From positions 1 through 64,000 of the forward strand of contig CAZMGT010000009.1 in NCBI GenBank assembly GCA_964565895.1: a stretch of 64,000 nucleotides of DNA. Reading direction: 5' to 3'. A program made the translations under genes and the position numbers. Every line of letters starts with the position of its first letter. Position 1 is the first letter of the stretch. This stretch comes from CAZMGT01 sp964565895. GTDB lineage: Bacteria; Armatimonadota; Zipacnadia; UBA1398; CAZMGT01. The notes under the pieces were generated by a model, which saw nothing but the letters and a program-made list of their open reading frames with translations, was not told the origin of the DNA and searched no databases. Shown piece by piece: positions 1-8,390 of the stretch.

Positions 1-577
1 GCAGTGGGTTTGCGCGCTCCGGTCAGGGCTGGCGCTTATCCGCTGCAACAAGAGCAGTGGCAGCCTAACATGGGCCCTGGCCGCGCCTCGGCGGCGGGGT
101 CGAGTAGCCCACACGCGGCTGCCGGCGGCGCCGGAACTCACTCCCTGCGTGTGCTCGACCCTGCTCTGACTGCCCTGGGAAGCCAGGGACTGGGTCTGCA
201 TAGAACCACCGTTCGCCGGTTGGCTCGTCGTCCCCCGGGGCATGGTTAGGCACAGGTTGCATCCGGCCTTCGCCAGCGGCAGAGTGCGGGATGGTCGGCC
301 AGCCCGACGGTCCTCCCCGCTTGTGCGGTGGCAAAGCTGCGCGCTTGGGTTTCAGTGGGGCCGGGCCCTGCGCTTGCCCCCGCGCCTCGGCGGCGGGTGG
401 CGGCCTGAGCTGGCCCCGCTTTCTTTTTTGCCGGTGGCCATGGGCCGCGGGCGGCGCACGGCCGCCGCGGGCGGGGCTGGGCGCGGCGTCGGCTTGTGCG
501 GGGAACTCGCGCAGGTTCGCCCGCGGCGCTGCGTGAATAGATCGCTGTCACTTCTTGAGCTATTGGAGGTTTTTCCC
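1..577. other. Region without a recognisable gene
   Basis: No open frame here has a family signature, and the frames present are the chance kind expected at this GC content. The motif CGCGCCTCGGCGGCGGG occurs twice (about 84-100 and 382-398). A GAAG-loop hairpin with a CCCTGG stem sits at about 174-189, so the region may be structured. I looked for the invariant boxes of RNase P RNA, tmRNA and SRP RNA on both strands and did not find them. A possible terminator near 400-429 would end a rightward transcript that starts before or within this stretch. Confidence 0.5.
400..429 (+). terminator. Possible intrinsic terminator
   Basis: A short GC stem (GCGGCC pairing with GGCC-CCGC, two-base bulge, loop TGAGCT) is followed by TTTCTTTTTT. 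It lies 150 bases before the DUF1080 gene and would end transcription coming from the left. The stem is only about 6 bp, so this is tentative. Confidence 0.35.
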
Positions 578-1750
578 ATGCGCTGGGTTGCGTTAAGCAC
601 GGCGGTGCTTGCGCTGGTCTGCCTTGGGGCGGCGGGGCAGCCCCAAGGGAAGACCGAGCAAGGGTTTGTTGCCCTCTTTGACGGCAAGGACCTTTCCCAC
701 TGGCACGTTATGGGCGGGGACGTGTGGAAGATCGAAAACGGCGAGCTGGTGTGCACCCGCGGCGGCGCGGGCTGGCTGCGCTCGGACAGGATCTACGACG
801 ACTTTGTCTTGCGCTTGGAGTTTAAGCTGGAGAAGGGCGCAAACAGCGGGGTATACATTCACGCGCCGCTTTACGGCAGGCAGTCGGCGGTGGGCAATGA
901 AGTGCAGATTATGGACAGCTATGGCAAGAAGCCGACGACGGGGACGTGTGGCGCGCTGTACGGAATAATGGCGCCCGCGGTGGAGGCGAGCAAGCCCGCG
1001 GGGCAGTGGAACGAGCTGGAGATTACCTGCCGCTGGCCGCTGATTAAGACGGTGCTCAACGGCAAGGTGCTCTACGAGGTGAACATGGAGGACGAGAAGT
1101 TTAACGCGCAGGTCGAGTATGGCCGCAAGCCGCGCCAGCGTATGCGCCGCGGGTGGATTGGTCTGCAGAGCCACACGCGCAGCGTGCGTTTTCGCAATAT
1201 CTACATCAAAGCCCCCACGGAGGCCGAGCAGGGGTTTGAGCCGCTGTTTAATGGGCGCGACCTGAGCGGCTGGAAGCCCGTCGCCGGCGGGCCCAAGCCG
1301 AAAGTGGTTGGCGGGACGATCGAGCTCCCCGCAAAGGCGGGGATCGTGCTCGATGGCGAGCTGGAGGATTTTGAGCTGCGCGCAGACTTTAAGCTGCAAA
1401 AAGACGCCTCGGGCGCAGCGCTGTTTCGCATGGCGAAAAAGCAGCGGCCCATCGAGATCCCCCTGCGCGACGACCACGGGAAAATGCTTACCTGGGAGAG
1501 CACGGGGGCGCTGAAGGGGGCCTGCCCTCCCTCCCAGGACGCCACGCTCCCCGCGGAGCAGTGGAACGAGCTGTGCGTCGTTTGCCGCGACCGGCAGCTT
1601 GAGGTGTACGTCAACGCCATGCCCGTGGTAAACACGAGCCTGTATCGCTATGGGGCATATCGCAGGGCGCCTTATCGGGGCGCGGTGTCGTTTGTCTGTC
1701 GCAGCGGCGCGATTACGCTAAGGAACATTCGTGTGCGCAAGCTGCGCTAG
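578..1750 (+). CDS. Secreted protein with two DUF1080 domains
   Basis: A 390-residue protein with an N-terminal Sec signal (hydrophobic stretch at about residues 3-20). Two copies of the DUF1080 fold (3-keto-disaccharide hydrolase / concanavalin-like) follow. Each opens with the family hallmark: FVALFDGKDLSHWHV near residue 30 and FEPLFNGRDLSGWKPV near residue 222. The family binds or cleaves oxidised or ordinary sugars outside the cytoplasm; a substrate cannot be read from the sequence. The ATG at 578 is chosen because GGAGGT lies 7 bases upstream and the signal peptide starts there; the frame is open further upstream but carries no signal. The gene stands alone and converges on the next gene, with a hairpin between them. 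Confidence 0.88.
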   Translation: MRWVALSTAVLALVCLGAAGQPQGKTEQGFVALFDGKDLSHWHVMGGDVWKIENGELVCTRGGAGWLRSDRIYDDFVLRLEFKLEKGANSGVYIHAPLYGRQSAVGNEVQIMDSYGKKPTTGTCGALYGIMAPAVEASKPAGQWNELEITCRWPLIKTVLNGKVLYEVNMEDEKFNAQVEYGRKPRQRMRRGWIGLQSHTRSVRFRNIYIKAPTEAEQGFEPLFNGRDLSGWKPVAGGPKPKVVGGTIELPAKAGIVLDGELEDFELRADFKLQKDASGAALFRMAKKQRPIEIPLRDDHGKMLTWESTGALKGACPPSQDATLPAEQWNELCVVCRDRQLEVYVNAMPVVNTSLYRYGAYRRAPYRGAVSFVCRSGAITLRNIRVRKLR

Positions 1751-1767
1751 CTGCTTTGGGCAAGCGA

Positions 1768-1802
1768 CTTTCGCCAAGCTCGGCTTAGCTGCTTGGCGAA
1801 AG
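1768..1802. terminator. 12-bp perfect hairpin between convergent genes
   Basis: CTTTCGCCAAGC at 1768-1779 pairs perfectly with GCTTGGCGAAAG at 1791-1802 around an 11-base loop. It lies 17 bases after the DUF1080 stop. The stop codon of the leftward lipoprotein gene (1785-1787) sits inside the loop. There is no long T tract on either side, so it may be a weak bidirectional terminator or an mRNA 3' end stabiliser. Confidence 0.55.
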
Positions 1803-4055
1803 GAAGAAGCTGGCAAGGCTGCGCAAGGCGCGCCGGGCGAGCCAGCGCTCGCGCGGGCTATCCGTCTGCACGCGTGGGGCGCTGAGCACGATGACCTTCC
1901 CATTGCCAATCTCGACCCACGCGCCAAGCACATCAACACCCCTCGCCGTGCGCTGGATGAGGAGCGGTGCGTCGGAAGCTTGGAACCTGTCTAAAGCCGC
2001 GTTATAGGGCGTGCCCAGCCAGTCCGGCGCGCTTGTTGCCGAGAACATTTGCGCAGCGAGGGAGGAGAACTCCGGCTCGCTTAACGTGCCGCGGCGTGGG
2101 GCAAGATGGATCTTCCCAGCGCCTAGCTCGCCCAGGGGCGGGTCGAAGATAAGCACGACGCTGCCGCGTTCGGCGAAGCGCACAAGCTGTGCCCCGCGTT
2201 CGCTTTGCAGATATGGCTCGGGCCACTGGGCTAGCCGCGCGCCGGAAACGGCAAGCAGCGGTTGCTCCGGCATCGGCTCGGCGAGGGAAATGACGTTGTC
2301 CGCGGCAAGGCCCAAGCTGCGCAGTGCAGTGGTTGTCTCCCAGCCCAAGGTGGGGATTCGCGGTGGGCTTTTCGGCGTCCATGCTGCGGCGTGTTGGACG
2401 AGTTCGCGAAGCAGGGTCAAAGACGTTGGCACGCGCGGCGCGAGCACGGCGACGGGCACCTGGCAAAGCAGGGCTAGACCCTCGCCGTAGGCCACGGAGG
2501 CTAAGAGCATCCCCGGAAGCGCTTCGCCCCCTGCCCCCCGCGCGCAGCAGCTCACGAGCGGCTCAGGGAACGCGCGACAGGAAGCAGGGAGCTGCGCAGG
2601 CAGGGCGCGCAGCTCTGCTCCGCCGGCCGCGCGGCACAGGGCAAGCGCGAGCTGCCCCAGCTCGCCTGCACCGCGCTCGGCAAACGGGACGGCCGCGGGA
2701 ACGAGCTTCTCCGGAGCGAGGCCCACCGGGGCAAGCAGCCGGCGCCAGCCGGCAACGCTTTGCTTTAGGACAACAGCGCGGGCGCCGGCAAAGATGCTTT
2801 GCCAAAGGCGCTGGGCATCCGCCTCAGCCAAACGGTGGGCCGTCCCCTCGCCCACGACGAGCACTTGCCGCGCGCCGTGCTGGCCGGCGCCTGGAGGTGG
2901 GGCCGGCGGGATGATGGGGGTCAAGCCCTGGGGTGTGGCGTTAATGCCGGCTTGCTCGAGCAGCAGGGTTGTCGCGCCGTCTTCGGGGCAGACAAGCGCG
3001 GAAAGCGCAAGCTTAGGCCAAGAGCCAGGGCGCGGAAACAGGCGAACCTGCCGCTCGCAGGCCGCTGCGCACTCCGCGCCCTCCGCGAGCACGGAGATGG
3101 TTAGCTGGGCGGCGCCTTCCGGCGCGCGCAGGCTAACAGGCAGGGCGGCCACGCCGCCGGGCGGGACGAGAGCCTCGCCCCATGCGCCAATCTCTTCCCC
3201 GTTTGCGGCGATGCTCAGCGAAAGCTGCTGTTTGGCCCCCGTGTCGTTTATGACAAGCAGGCGCAGGGAAAGCGGAGCGTTGCAAAAGGCGGCCTTGGGC
3301 GCGCCGGCGATGGCCAGTGCGAGGGGCTGAAGCGCATACGCAAGCGCCGGCGGCAGCTCGGAGAACAAAAGCGTGCTGCGCGGGCCGTCGAGGCCTACGA
3401 AAAACGGCTGCTCGGCGCTCAGTCCGGCGCGCGCTTGCAACAGCTTTTCGGCAGCGACCGCTGCGCGCAACTCAGCGAGCCAGGGCTCGCCGGTGGGCAG
3501 CGAGGCAAGGTCGGCAGCGGGGGCAAGGCTCTGCGGCAAAAGGACGAAGCCGAGCGGATAGGCGAGCGGGTCTGCGGCGTATACGCTGCGCACGGCAGCC
3601 TCAAGCTGCGCGCTGGCGGCGGGCACGAGCGAGGGGTGGGCTTGGCTAAGCCGTGCGTCCGCCTTGCGCGCGGGATCGATAACAAGCAGCCCGGCCTCGT
3701 CGCACAACGCGAGGAGCTCCTCCGGCGCGCCCTCGCAAAGCACCATGCGCACGCCTTGGCCGACGAACCGCTCGAGGACTGCGCCCGGGTCGTCGAGGCG
3801 CAACAGCGCCTGCGGGGAAAAAGCCAGGCCAAACGGGCGAAACGAAAGCTCGCCGCAGACCACGCGCCCCTGCACGATGCGCGCGGGAAATTGGGCGCCT
3901 TGCTCCTCGGCAGGCGGCGCGCTTTGTGAGCTTTGCCCCTCGCGTGGGGGTTGCGAACAGGCGCAGCTAGCAACGGCGAGCAGCAGCGCAAGCGCCAGCG
4001 CTTGCCTGGCGCGCGGTTTATCTTGCTTTGGCGACGGCGTAATGGTGCAGGGCAT
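1785..4055 (-). CDS. Large lipoprotein, unknown function
   Basis: A 756-residue protein with a lipoprotein signal: basic start, hydrophobic ALALALLLAVAS, then Cys in a VASC lipobox near residue 32. A Ser/Gln/Pro-rich linker follows. The mature part begins with a segment like a glycoside hydrolase family 2 / TIM-barrel start (SFRPFGLAFSPQALLRLDD, then a loss of rank about GVRMVLCEGAPEEL). An immunoglobulin-like stretch and late segments resembling a glutamine-amidotransferase-like or beta-galactosidase trimer domain (VVLKQSVAGWRRLL; GKVIVLSAPRVQTDSPRERW) come after. I see no secure catalytic pair. The start overlaps the end of the upstream methyltransferase gene by 38 bases, suggesting co-transcription. 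It is probably a surface sugar-binding or degenerate glycosidase-like protein; this is inference. Confidence 0.75.
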   Translation of the reverse strand: MPCTITPSPKQDKPRARQALALALLLAVASCACSQPPREGQSSQSAPPAEEQGAQFPARIVQGRVVCGELSFRPFGLAFSPQALLRLDDPGAVLERFVGQGVRMVLCEGAPEELLALCDEAGLLVIDPARKADARLSQAHPSLVPAASAQLEAAVRSVYAADPLAYPLGFVLLPQSLAPAADLASLPTGEPWLAELRAAVAAEKLLQARAGLSAEQPFFVGLDGPRSTLLFSELPPALAYALQPLALAIAGAPKAAFCNAPLSLRLLVINDTGAKQQLSLSIAANGEEIGAWGEALVPPGGVAALPVSLRAPEGAAQLTISVLAEGAECAAACERQVRLFPRPGSWPKLALSALVCPEDGATTLLLEQAGINATPQGLTPIIPPAPPPGAGQHGARQVLVVGEGTAHRLAEADAQRLWQSIFAGARAVVLKQSVAGWRRLLAPVGLAPEKLVPAAVPFAERGAGELGQLALALCRAAGGAELRALPAQLPASCRAFPEPLVSCCARGAGGEALPGMLLASVAYGEGLALLCQVPVAVLAPRVPTSLTLLRELVQHAAAWTPKSPPRIPTLGWETTTALRSLGLAADNVISLAEPMPEQPLLAVSGARLAQWPEPYLQSERGAQLVRFAERGSVVLIFDPPLGELGAGKIHLAPRRGTLSEPEFSSLAAQMFSATSAPDWLGTPYNAALDRFQASDAPLLIQRTARGVDVLGAWVEIGNGKVIVLSAPRVQTDSPRERWLARRALRSLASFFLSPSS

Positions 4056-5427
4056 CGCCCTCGATCATCCTTATCGGCTCCCAGCCCGCACGGCGGCAGA
4101 GCTCGGCGACGGTCTCCGGATGATACACCGCCCAGCGGAACCATGGCCCGACGCGGCCCTTGAACTCGATGCGGATTTGGCTTTCCACCCAGCGCAGGCC
4201 CTCGCTGTCGCCGGGGCAGACGAGACAGGGCACGAACCCGCAGATGAGCAGGCCGTCGTCGCGCGCCATCTCGCGCAAAATGCGCAACATGCGCAGCGTG
4301 GGCTCCGGCCCGCCGACCATGCCGATGTTATTGCCCATAAGCAGCACGGTGTCGAACGAGCCGCGGGGGAGGGTCATTTGGAATACGTCCATAAGCTCGG
4401 CGCGGGCGCCGCGCGCCCGGGCCACCTTCACGCTTAGCGGCGAGATATCGATCCCCAGCGCGTCTAGGCCGGCTTTCTGGCAGTAAAGCACGTGGCGGCC
4501 GACGCCGCAGCCGACGTCGAGCACGCGGCCGCGGGCATGGCTTAGCGCCTCGCGCTCCGCGGGGGGAAGGTTGAGGTCGAACCACTCGCGGGCGTCCTGA
4601 TACCACCACTTCCAGCCGTCGACGTTAAGGGCGTGGGTTGCCGAGCGGCCCTCGAAATGGGCGAGGTTAATCTCGCCTGCGATGTCCTCGGACACTTCTT
4701 CCTTAGCCTCGGGGGGCATCTGCGCCATGCGCTCGGCGACAAGATATGCCCCGTGCCCGCCATCGCCCCAGGAGTCCACCAGGTTAAACCCCGCGCGATA
4801 GAGCACATCGCGCCACTCGCCAAGGGAGAAGATCATAAACGGCACGGCGGCTTCCTCGCCGGCATATTCGAGGAAAAGAAACTGCACGCCGGTGTGCCAT
4901 ATGCCAGGCCCGATGTCCACGCGCGTGCGCGCAACGTGCCCGATCAGCAGGCCGCCGGGGCGGAGGTAGCGCCAAAGCTCGCGCAGCACGCTGTGGGGCG
5001 CAAGAGGCTCGTCCACGGCGTAGCCGAGGGTGTCGCCCAGCAGCAGGAGGGTGTCGAACTGCTCGCCCTCAAGCTGGGGGGCGCAGAGCGACATTTGGCG
5101 CACGTCGCGCGCTCCGCGCTCGCGGGCAATGCGGCACACCTCGGCGGAGAAGTCTATCCCCACGGCGTCAATGCCGCGGCATTGCAGGTGCAGGAGGTGG
5201 CGCCCTGGCCCGCAGCCGGCGTCGAGCGCGCGGCCGGAGACGCGGCGCAGGGCGCGCCCCTCGGGCGGGGCGAACCGCGAGGAGAAATATGGCTCGTACG
5301 AGGGCTGGGCCCAGGTGTGTATGTCTACCTCGCGAATGCCCAGGGTGTGCGGCGTGGGTTTGCCCTCCGCGCAGTCGCGTGTGAGGCGCCCTACGAGGCG
5401 CGCAAATCCCTCGCGCTCAATTTCCAT
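4018..5427 (-). CDS. Tandem SAM-dependent methyltransferase (two domains fused)
   Basis: A 469-residue cytosolic protein made of two class I methyltransferase units. The first has motif I LDAGCGPGRH at about residues 68-77, acidic motif VGIDFS near 90 and a post-motif LRPGGLLIG near 155. The second repeats this with LDVGCGVGRH at about 303-312, LGIDIS near 324 and DGLLICGF. Both SAM-binding loops look intact, so this is a true duplication rather than one dead half. The substrate is unknown. The gene follows tldE by 67 bases on the same strand and overlaps the lipoprotein gene after it. GGAGGAG lies about 11 bases before the ATG. Confidence 0.85.
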   Translation of the reverse strand: MEIEREGFARLVGRLTRDCAEGKPTPHTLGIREVDIHTWAQPSYEPYFSSRFAPPEGRALRRVSGRALDAGCGPGRHLLHLQCRGIDAVGIDFSAEVCRIARERGARDVRQMSLCAPQLEGEQFDTLLLLGDTLGYAVDEPLAPHSVLRELWRYLRPGGLLIGHVARTRVDIGPGIWHTGVQFLFLEYAGEEAAVPFMIFSLGEWRDVLYRAGFNLVDSWGDGGHGAYLVAERMAQMPPEAKEEVSEDIAGEINLAHFEGRSATHALNVDGWKWWYQDAREWFDLNLPPAEREALSHARGRVLDVGCGVGRHVLYCQKAGLDALGIDISPLSVKVARARGARAELMDVFQMTLPRGSFDTVLLMGNNIGMVGGPEPTLRMLRILREMARDDGLLICGFVPCLVCPGDSEGLRWVESQIRIEFKGRVGPWFRWAVYHPETVAELCRRAGWEPIRMIEGDALHHYAVAKAR

Positions 5428-5494
5428 CGCCCGCGATTCTCCTCCGCGAGAGATGTTTCGCCCGGCCGCTGGCCCTTCCTGCGCTGCCCCCGCG

Positions 5495-6841
5495 CTAGTG
5501 CTCCGTTATCCCGGTGAACTGAAACTCGCGGACCTTAATGTATGGCGCAAGATAGCCGTTGCGCACCTCGCGCGCGGCGGAGATCATCTCCACGTTGCTC
5601 AGCGCCTCGAGCACGCTTTGGGTAAACCGCAGGTTGCGCACGCCGCCGACGACCTCCCCGCGCTCGATGAGGAACGTTCCGTCGCGCGTCATGCCGGTAA
5701 TTACGGTGCGCAACGGGTGGGAGATGTTTGTGTAGTGAAACCGCGTAACAAGCAGGCCGCGCTCCGTGGAGCCGACCATCTGCTCGACGGCGTCTGCGCC
5801 CGGCTCGAGGACGAGGTTGAGGGGAAACGGGCCGAACGTGTTAGGCGGGGCGAGGGCATGGCCGGTTGAGCGCTGGCCGCCGCCTGCCTCCTGGGCCGTC
5901 TCCGTGTCCCACACGACGCCGCGGGCCACGCCGTTGCGAATAAGCTCCACGCGCTGGCGGGGCACGCCCTCGAAGTCAAACGGCAGGCCGGGGTTTTCCG
6001 GGACAAACGCGTCGTCCAGCAGTGTAATATTCTCGCCGCATACACGCTGGCCAACCTTGCCGCACATAAAGCTTCGGCCCTCGAGAAACGCGCGCGCCCC
6101 GAGGCCCATCATGGCCAGCATGTGCAGCATGTCGCTTACCGCTTCGGGCTCGAGGATAACGGTATATCGCCCGGGGTGGACCGTTTTCGGGCGCGCGGAG
6201 CGCAGAGCCTTGTCTGCGGCGCGCCGCGCTAGGCGCTCGGCATTAAGCCCCGCGACGTCGTAGCTCCAAAACTGGGCCCAGCCTGTGCTGTCCTCGCCTA
6301 CGGCAAGAACGTTAACGACAACCTCCGTTGCCGGGCAGTGGGCGAACAGCCCGTGCGTGTTAGCCACGGTAAGGGCGAGCGCGGTGTGCGCGAACGAGCC
6401 GAAGCACCCTAGGCCGGCGCCGCGGCACACGGCAACGATGTCGCGCACGGCGGCGGCGCGCTGCTTTGCTCCAAACTCCGCCGCGGCGTGGGAGTATGGC
6501 CGGATGTCGGGATAGCTCGCGGGCTGGGGAAGGAGCACGGGCCGCGGGCGCTCAGCTTGGTGCCGGGCGATGCTCTCCGCGGCCGCCGTAGCGCGGGCCA
6601 GGCCCTCCGGCGAAATATCGTTGGTTTGCGCGCAGCCCACGCGCCGGCCGACAACGCAGCGAACGCGCACCTCCCAGGCGCTGTCCGCGGTGTTTTGGTA
6701 GATCGCCGAGGCGCTAAACCGCGTAAGCGAACAGCGGCGGTGCTCGATTACCGCTTCGGTTTGCTCCGCCGTGGAGCAAGAGAAGATGTGCTGCGCGATT
6801 TCCCTTGCCCGTCGCTCGTCGGAGTCCATCGCCCAACCCAT
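5495..6841 (-). CDS. tldE: TldE/PmbA family protein (TldD partner)
   Basis: A 448-residue member of the PmbA/TldD family that lacks the zinc HExxxH motif, as expected for TldE, the non-catalytic half of the TldD-TldE heterodimer. Family features are the N-terminal alpha/beta part (RCSLTRFSASAIYQN) and the C-terminal barrel with MTRDGTFLIERGEVVGGVRN. TldD/E is a cytosolic peptidase that trims unfolded peptides and, in some hosts, modified peptides such as microcin B17 or the antitoxin CcdA. The gene lies 26 bases after tldD on the same strand, the usual pairing. An in-frame ATG at 6829 is an equally good start. Confidence 0.9.
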   Translation of the reverse strand: MGWAMDSDERRAREIAQHIFSCSTAEQTEAVIEHRRCSLTRFSASAIYQNTADSAWEVRVRCVVGRRVGCAQTNDISPEGLARATAAAESIARHQAERPRPVLLPQPASYPDIRPYSHAAAEFGAKQRAAAVRDIVAVCRGAGLGCFGSFAHTALALTVANTHGLFAHCPATEVVVNVLAVGEDSTGWAQFWSYDVAGLNAERLARRAADKALRSARPKTVHPGRYTVILEPEAVSDMLHMLAMMGLGARAFLEGRSFMCGKVGQRVCGENITLLDDAFVPENPGLPFDFEGVPRQRVELIRNGVARGVVWDTETAQEAGGGQRSTGHALAPPNTFGPFPLNLVLEPGADAVEQMVGSTERGLLVTRFHYTNISHPLRTVITGMTRDGTFLIERGEVVGGVRNLRFTQSVLEALSNVEMISAAREVRNGYLAPYIKVREFQFTGITEH

Positions 6842-6867
6842 CCCCAGAGCAGGCAGCGCCGCGCCGC

Positions 6868-8313
6868 CTACTGGCGCACAACGCCGACCTGTACGTTGCG
6901 AAACCGCGCCGGCGCGGCCCCGTGGCCCACGTTCATGTTCTGGTTTGGCTCACCCTTGCCGCAGTTGGTTATCCCCCAGAGGACCCACTCGCGCTCGTTG
7001 GCGATAGCGTCGCACGAGCGCCAGAACTCCGGGGTCATGCCGGTGTAGCTTGGGTTGCGCACCATGCGCGTGAGCGAGCCGCGCTCAATGAGCCAGCCGA
7101 TCTCGCAGCCAAACTGAAAGTTCAGCCGCTTGTCGTCGATGGACCAGCTTGAGTTAACGTCCATGAAGATGCCGTACTTCGTGTCGGCGATCATCTCCTC
7201 GAGGGTGCAGTCGCCGGGGGCGAGGTTTACGTTGGTCATGCGGATGAGGGGGAGGCGGTCGTGGCCCTCGGCGCGCATCGCCCCGCTGCTCGCCAGGCCG
7301 AGCTTGGGGGCCGTCTCGCGCGAGGACATGTAGCCGACGAACAGACCTTCGTGCACGAGCGGGGTGCGCTGCGCGGGCACGCCCTCGTCGTCGTAGCCAA
7401 ACGTGCCCAGGCCGCCGGGGGTCGTCGCGTCGGCGACGATGTTTACGAGCTTTGAGCCATAGCGAAACTTGCCCAGCTTGTCCGTGGTAAGAAAGCTCGT
7501 TCCCGCATATGAGGCCTCCATGCCAAACACGCGGTCGAGCTCCGCGGCGTGGCCGCACGATTCGTGAATTTGCAGGGCGAGCTGGCTGGAGCCGAGGATC
7601 ACGGTCATCTCGCCCGCAGGGCAGGGCTCGGCGGTGAGCAGGGCGTGCGCCTCGCGGGCGATCTTCGCCGCGTTTTGGGGCATGTTTAGCTCCTCGATAA
7701 ACTCCCAGCCGCGCGACGCCCCGCTGTGGCCAAACGAGCAGGGATAGGAGCGCGTCTGGACCTCCTCGCCGTTGGTGGCCGTCGCCGTAATTCCGCCGAT
7801 GGTGTGCACGATGGTCTGCCTGATGCGCGCGCCCTCGGAGCTGACAAACACCTTTTCCTCGCGCACGAGCTCGATCTCCCCCCGGCGCACGTTGACGTCC
7901 GCGGCGCTCGCCATAATCTCGTCGCATTCTAAAAGCAAGGCGATGCGCCGCTCCATGGGCACCTGAAACGGGTCCTTTTCCACGGGCGTGGCATAGTGGG
8001 CAACCACGGGCTCCACGGGGGCGAGCTGCACGCGCGAGCCAAGCGCCGAGGCGCTCGCGCGGGCGAGGCGGCAGGCCTCGTCCGCCGTCTCGGCAAGCGC
8101 CCGGCCTTCAAGCGACGAGGTCGAGGCAAAGCCCCACGCCCCGCCGACGATTACCCGCACGCCCACGCCGGCCTTCTCTACCGAGGAGAGGGCGTCTACC
8201 GCGCCGTTTTTCGTGGCCACAGCCTCGGAGTACTTGCGCACATAGCGCGCGTCGGCATAGGCTGCGCCGAGGCGCAAGGCCCGCCTAACCAGGCTGCCTA
8301 GAACGTCCTCCAT
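6868..8313 (-). CDS. tldD: Metalloprotease TldD
   Basis: A 481-residue catalytic subunit of the TldD/TldE protease. The zinc motif HESCGH (HExxxH) is at about residues 250-255, and the family C-terminal segments GSLTRMVRNPSYTGMTPEFW and WGITNCGKGEPNQ follow. It cleaves peptides inside the barrel formed with TldE. The ATG at 8313 is chosen because GGAGGG precedes it by 3-4 bases and the protein aligns from MEDVLGSLVRRAL; the longer frame upstream has no family similarity. It is transcribed with tldE and probably with the methyltransferase. No precursor peptide gene of a modified-peptide pathway is evident nearby. Confidence 0.93.
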   Translation of the reverse strand: MEDVLGSLVRRALRLGAAYADARYVRKYSEAVATKNGAVDALSSVEKAGVGVRVIVGGAWGFASTSSLEGRALAETADEACRLARASASALGSRVQLAPVEPVVAHYATPVEKDPFQVPMERRIALLLECDEIMASAADVNVRRGEIELVREEKVFVSSEGARIRQTIVHTIGGITATATNGEEVQTRSYPCSFGHSGASRGWEFIEELNMPQNAAKIAREAHALLTAEPCPAGEMTVILGSSQLALQIHESCGHAAELDRVFGMEASYAGTSFLTTDKLGKFRYGSKLVNIVADATTPGGLGTFGYDDEGVPAQRTPLVHEGLFVGYMSSRETAPKLGLASSGAMRAEGHDRLPLIRMTNVNLAPGDCTLEEMIADTKYGIFMDVNSSWSIDDKRLNFQFGCEIGWLIERGSLTRMVRNPSYTGMTPEFWRSCDAIANEREWVLWGITNCGKGEPNQNMNVGHGAAPARFRNVQVGVVRQ

Positions 8314-8390
8314 GGCCCTCCGTCCGCGTGCACAGCTAAAGATGAGGCCTGCGCAGCGGCCTTTTACGGTAATAACGCCCCGCCCCGCGC

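Noticed and set aside
1..430. RNase P RNA, tmRNA or SRP RNA
   Set aside because: Short similarities such as GCAACAAGAG exist, but the invariant boxes of all three RNAs are missing on both strands.
593..1477. A 294-codon open frame on the minus strand
   Set aside because: Antisense to the double-DUF1080 gene, which has family motifs, a signal peptide and a ribosome site; the antisense frame has none.
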